Below the pieces are notes generated by a model, which was not told the DNA's origin, ran no database searches, and was given only the letters and a program-made list of their open reading frames with translations. This document shows positions 34,294-36,428 of a stretch of 36,428 nt of DNA, in pieces. Source of the DNA: Burkholderiales bacterium. GTDB taxonomy: Bacteria > Pseudomonadota > Gammaproteobacteria > Burkholderiales > Burkholderiaceae_C. The first letter of the stretch is position 1, and every line of letters starts with the position of its first letter. The stretch is taken from positions 1-36,428 of the forward strand of contig JAEKLF010000118.1 in assembly GCA_019509985.1 (NCBI GenBank), read 5' to 3'. A program made the translations under genes and the position numbers.

Positions 34294-35043
34294 TCAACGG
34301 TATTTGGCGAACAGGCGGTTGAGCTCACCATCGGCCACCAGGCCCTGGATGGCTGCGTTCAGCGCCACCAGGCCGACCGGGCTGCTGGGCGACAGCGCGC
34401 ATTGCGCCAGCACCTCGGAGACCACCAGCGGCGGGTGCAGGGCCAGATGAAAGCGCCCGATGCGCTGCTGGTACTCCAGCACGCGTCGGCCCGTCAACGC
34501 ATGCTTCACCCGGCCGAGCTCGAGCTTCTGCAGGTTGACCACCGCGTCCGGCGCGTCGTCACGCACGAAGCCCGCGCGCAGCGCGTCCGCCATCTCCGGG
34601 TAGACATAGCCGCGCACCGTGCCCACGGGCTGGCCTGCCAGCGCTGTCAGGCTGGGCAGGGGCGGAGCCGTTGCTGCGGTGACGAGCAGGGCCTGGTCGG
34701 GAATGAAGGGCTTGCTCCAGGCGAAGGCGCCGGGCAGCCAGTCGCTCTGGTAGTCGCACAGCAGGTCGCCCTCGCCGCGCTGCAGCGCCTCGGCCAGGCG
34801 CTTGCGCGGCACGGGCCTGGCCTGCACCTCGCGGCCCAGCCGCCGGCCCAGCGCCTGGCCCAGGTCCAGGTGCAGGCCTTCGACGACACGGTCGCCCTCG
34901 ATGCGGGCCTGGGGCATCAGCGCGCTGGTCTCGATGAGCATGACGAGGGGGCGCTGCGGCTCGGCACCGGCGAGCGGGCACAGCAGCAGGCCGAGCAAGC
35001 CGCCCAGCCACCGTCGCCCCCGCCGACTCCATGCCCCGATCAT
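34294..35043 (-). CDS. Periplasmic solute-binding protein (PBP type 2 fold), copy 2
   Basis: The 249-residue product has a signal peptide (RWLGGLLGLLLCPLAGA) and the same layout as copy 1, with EGLHLDLGQALGRRLG, GEGDLLCDYQSDWLPGAFAWSKPFIPDQALLVTA and GQPVGTVRGYVYPEMADAL. Both copies share RKR(I/L)A(Q/E)AL and end in KYR. The two genes clearly arose by tandem duplication. The ligand cannot be predicted; the closest kind is amino-acid or small-anion binding proteins of the SBP_bac_3 family. The start at 35043 puts the signal peptide at the N-terminus. Confidence 0.82.
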   Translation of the reverse strand: MIGAWSRRGRRWLGGLLGLLLCPLAGAEPQRPLVMLIETSALMPQARIEGDRVVEGLHLDLGQALGRRLGREVQARPVPRKRLAEALQRGEGDLLCDYQSDWLPGAFAWSKPFIPDQALLVTAATAPPLPSLTALAGQPVGTVRGYVYPEMADALRAGFVRDDAPDAVVNLQKLELGRVKHALTGRRVLEYQQRIGRFHLALHPPLVVSEVLAQCALSPSSPVGLVALNAAIQGLVADGELNRLFAKYR

Positions 35044-35209
35044 GGCCGCGATGATGCCGCTACCTTGGGATCCTTCGCCGGCCAGGGGCTGATTGCCCGG
35101 CGCATTCGTGTGACCGGCGCACGAAAAGCCGCACCGGGTCCATGCCGCGGCGAAGGCAGCGCCGCTAGACTGGTCCGTCACCCCCTGCGCTCCGCTCGAG
35201 CCCTGCCCG
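35044..35209. other. Intergenic region between divergent genes
   Basis: This 166-base stretch between the binding-protein pair and the haemoglobin gene must hold divergent promoters. I see no convincing promoter boxes, repeat or small ORF with family features. Confidence 0.4.
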
Positions 35210-35683
35210 ATGAAGTCCCGCCTCTTGCTCGCCGCCGCTCTCGTCCTGGCGGCTCCGCTCGCGCAGGCCCAGGCGCAGGCCTCCCAGGCCAGGACCGTGC
35301 AGCCCGGCGTGGCTCCGCTGCCGCCCGACGACCTGCTCTACCGGGAGCTCGGCGGCAAGGAAGCCATCCAGGGCTTCACGAACGATTTCTATGACCGGGT
35401 GCTGAAGGACGCGCGCATCGCGCACTTCTTCGACGGCATCAACGTGAACTACCTCAAGCGCGTGCTGGCCGACTACTTCTGCGTCGTCGCCGGTGGCCCC
35501 TGCACCTATGACGGCGTCAGCATGGCCAACGCCCACGCCGACCTGGGCATTGGCAAGGCCGACTTCAATGCGCTGGTCGAGAACCTGCAGCTGGCGATGG
35601 ACGCCGCCAAGCTGCCCTTCGCGACGCAGAACAGGCTGCTGGCCCGCATGGCCTACCTTCACCGCGACATCGTCACCCAGTGA
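35210..35683 (+). CDS. Exported group 1 truncated haemoglobin
   Basis: The 157-residue product has a signal peptide (MKSRLLLAAALVLAAPLAQA) followed by a group 1 truncated globin. The globin has the LGG segment, FTNDFYDRVL with the B10 tyrosine, FVVAGGPCTYDG-like CD/E region, and MANAHADLGI with the proximal histidine. A cysteine pair (YFC and GPC) surrounds the GGP segment. Truncated haemoglobins bind O2, NO or peroxide. Periplasmic location is predicted from the signal peptide and is uncommon for the family. The stop overlaps the GTG start of the next gene by three bases, so they are coupled. Confidence 0.88.
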   Translation: MKSRLLLAAALVLAAPLAQAQAQASQARTVQPGVAPLPPDDLLYRELGGKEAIQGFTNDFYDRVLKDARIAHFFDGINVNYLKRVLADYFCVVAGGPCTYDGVSMANAHADLGIGKADFNALVENLQLAMDAAKLPFATQNRLLARMAYLHRDIVTQ

Positions 35684-36324
35684 CCCAACCGCCGCACCAC
35701 CGCGCCGAGGGCTTCCAGAATAACTACGGCGACTTCGAGCCCAAGTCGCTGGCCGAGGTGCTGCGCTGGCGCTGGAACGCCATGCGCCAGGGCCTGCCGC
35801 CACGCCCGCAGGCACCCATCCCGACGCAGCCGGCCGATCTCGGCTTCATCCGCGCCAATGTCGGCATGGCCCAGGTGCCGGCCGTCACGCGGATAGGCCA
35901 CGCCACCGTGCTGGCCCAGCTCGGGTCCTTGAGCCTGCTGACTGACCCGATCTTCTCGGAGCGCGCCTCGCCGCTGTCTTTTGCCGGCCCGAAGCGCGAG
36001 CAGCCGCCCGGCGTCGCGCTGGCCGAACTGCCGCACGTCGACGCGGTCCTCGTCTCGCACAACCACTACGACCACCTCGACCTGGCGTCCTGCCGCGCAC
36101 TCGCGAGCCAGGCCGGCGGCAGCCCGCTCTTCGTCGTGCCGCTGGGGCTGAAGGACTGGTTCGGCCGCCGCGGCATTGCACGCGCCGTCGAACTGGACTG
36201 GTGGCAGTGCCAAGCGCTGGCGGGCGTCGACATCGCGCTCGTGCCGGCCCAGCACTGGTCGGCGCGCGGGCTGAACGACCGCATGAAGACGGCGAGTTCA
36301 ACCGGTCGACGCAACACACTATGA
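35680..36324 (+). pseudogene. MBL-fold metallohydrolase, interrupted by an IS30-type element
   Basis: The open frame starts at a GTG overlapping the haemoglobin stop and encodes a metallo-beta-lactamase-fold protein: VTRIGHATVLAQL, DPIFSERASPLSFAGPKR and the zinc motif SHNHYDHLD (HxHxDH). This resembles the NAPE-PLD/UlaG-like MBL family of about 310-330 residues. Similarity ends after HWSARGLNDRMKT at about 36291, and the remaining residues come from the inserted element until a stop at 36322. Roughly one third of the protein, including later zinc ligands, is missing, so the gene is probably dead or lies in two parts on either side of the IS. Confidence 0.78.
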
Positions 36325-36428
36325 CCCGCCCAGGCGGAAGGAGTGTTGCAGATGAAGCAGCGACCCCGGATCTACTACTCGGATGCCCAGAAGGCCCAGA
36401 TGTGGGCGCGGTGGAAGGAAGGTTGGAC
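36292..36428 (+). mobile_element. Left end of an IS30-type insertion sequence (continues beyond window)
   Basis: Sequence from about 36292 no longer fits the MBL gene. It begins with TTCAACCGGTCGACGCAACA (36297-36316), which resembles IS30-family terminal inverted repeats as I recall them. A transposase start follows 36 bases later. The exact left boundary is uncertain by a few bases, because the right end and target duplication are outside the window. Confidence 0.65.
36352..36428 (+). CDS. IS30-family transposase, N-terminal fragment
   Basis: The frame from ATG 36352 begins MKQRPRIYYSDAQKAQMW and continues to the window edge. It matches the (K/R)RPRIYYT..QKALMW start of IS30-family transposases, which precedes their helix-turn-helix. 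AAGGAG at 36338-36343 is a strong ribosome site, eight bases before the ATG. The catalytic DDE region is beyond the window. Confidence 0.78.
   Translation, partial: MKQRPRIYYSDAQKAQMWARWKEGW

Overview
The window is very GC-rich (about 70 %) and densely coded, with overlapping start and stop codons and no gene-free stretch above about 190 bases. Gene content points to a betaproteobacterium of the order Burkholderiales, in or near the Rubrivivax/Leptothrix/Roseateles group: a cyanophycin synthetase pair with its accessory genes, a PEP-CTERM exported protein, a pyrophosphate-type phosphofructokinase and leucine-catabolism genes. This placement is inferred from gene content, not from a database search.

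Layout. Positions 1-2859 hold a translationally coupled biotin operon, bioF(partial)-bioD-bioB. It is followed at 2950-5844 by a biotin-dependent acyl-CoA carboxylase alpha subunit (probably methylcrotonyl-CoA carboxylase) and HMG-CoA lyase. Convergent to these, 5907-8584 encodes a BlaI-type repressor and an M56 metallopeptidase that carries an unusual C-terminal array of seven ~34-residue repeats. A BlaI-type operator lies between the repressor gene and a divergent FadE-type acyl-CoA dehydrogenase. Next come a VOC-family protein, a secreted YciI-like protein, a PEP-CTERM protein with a possible sigma-54 promoter, an HscC-type Hsp70 that has lost about 60 residues of its ATPase domain, and its membrane J-domain neighbour. 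These are followed by PPi-type phosphofructokinase, an HxlR regulator divergent from a quinone-oxidoreductase-like enzyme, a REC-DUF3369-GGDEF-EAL protein, a YgiQ radical SAM protein and a cold-shock protein. A divergent bfd/bfr iron-storage pair has a Fur-box candidate in its shared promoter region.

Positions 24863-33527 are dominated by a cyanophycin locus. Two cyanophycin synthetase genes run rightward: a short one with a degenerate Mur-ligase P-loop, and a full-length one. Divergent from them is a tightly packed operon encoding an ABC exporter with an extra N-terminal domain, a RidA-family protein, a DUF1854 protein and a flavin reductase-like protein. Two tandem paralogous periplasmic solute-binding proteins and a secreted truncated haemoglobin follow. 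At the right edge an MBL-fold hydrolase gene is cut by the left end of an IS30-type insertion sequence whose transposase runs off the window.

The points most worth a second look are the in-frame deletion in the Hsp70, the repeat array on the M56 peptidase, the cyanophycin synthetase pair with its exporter operon, the sigma-54-like promoter of the PEP-CTERM gene and the IS disruption at the right end.
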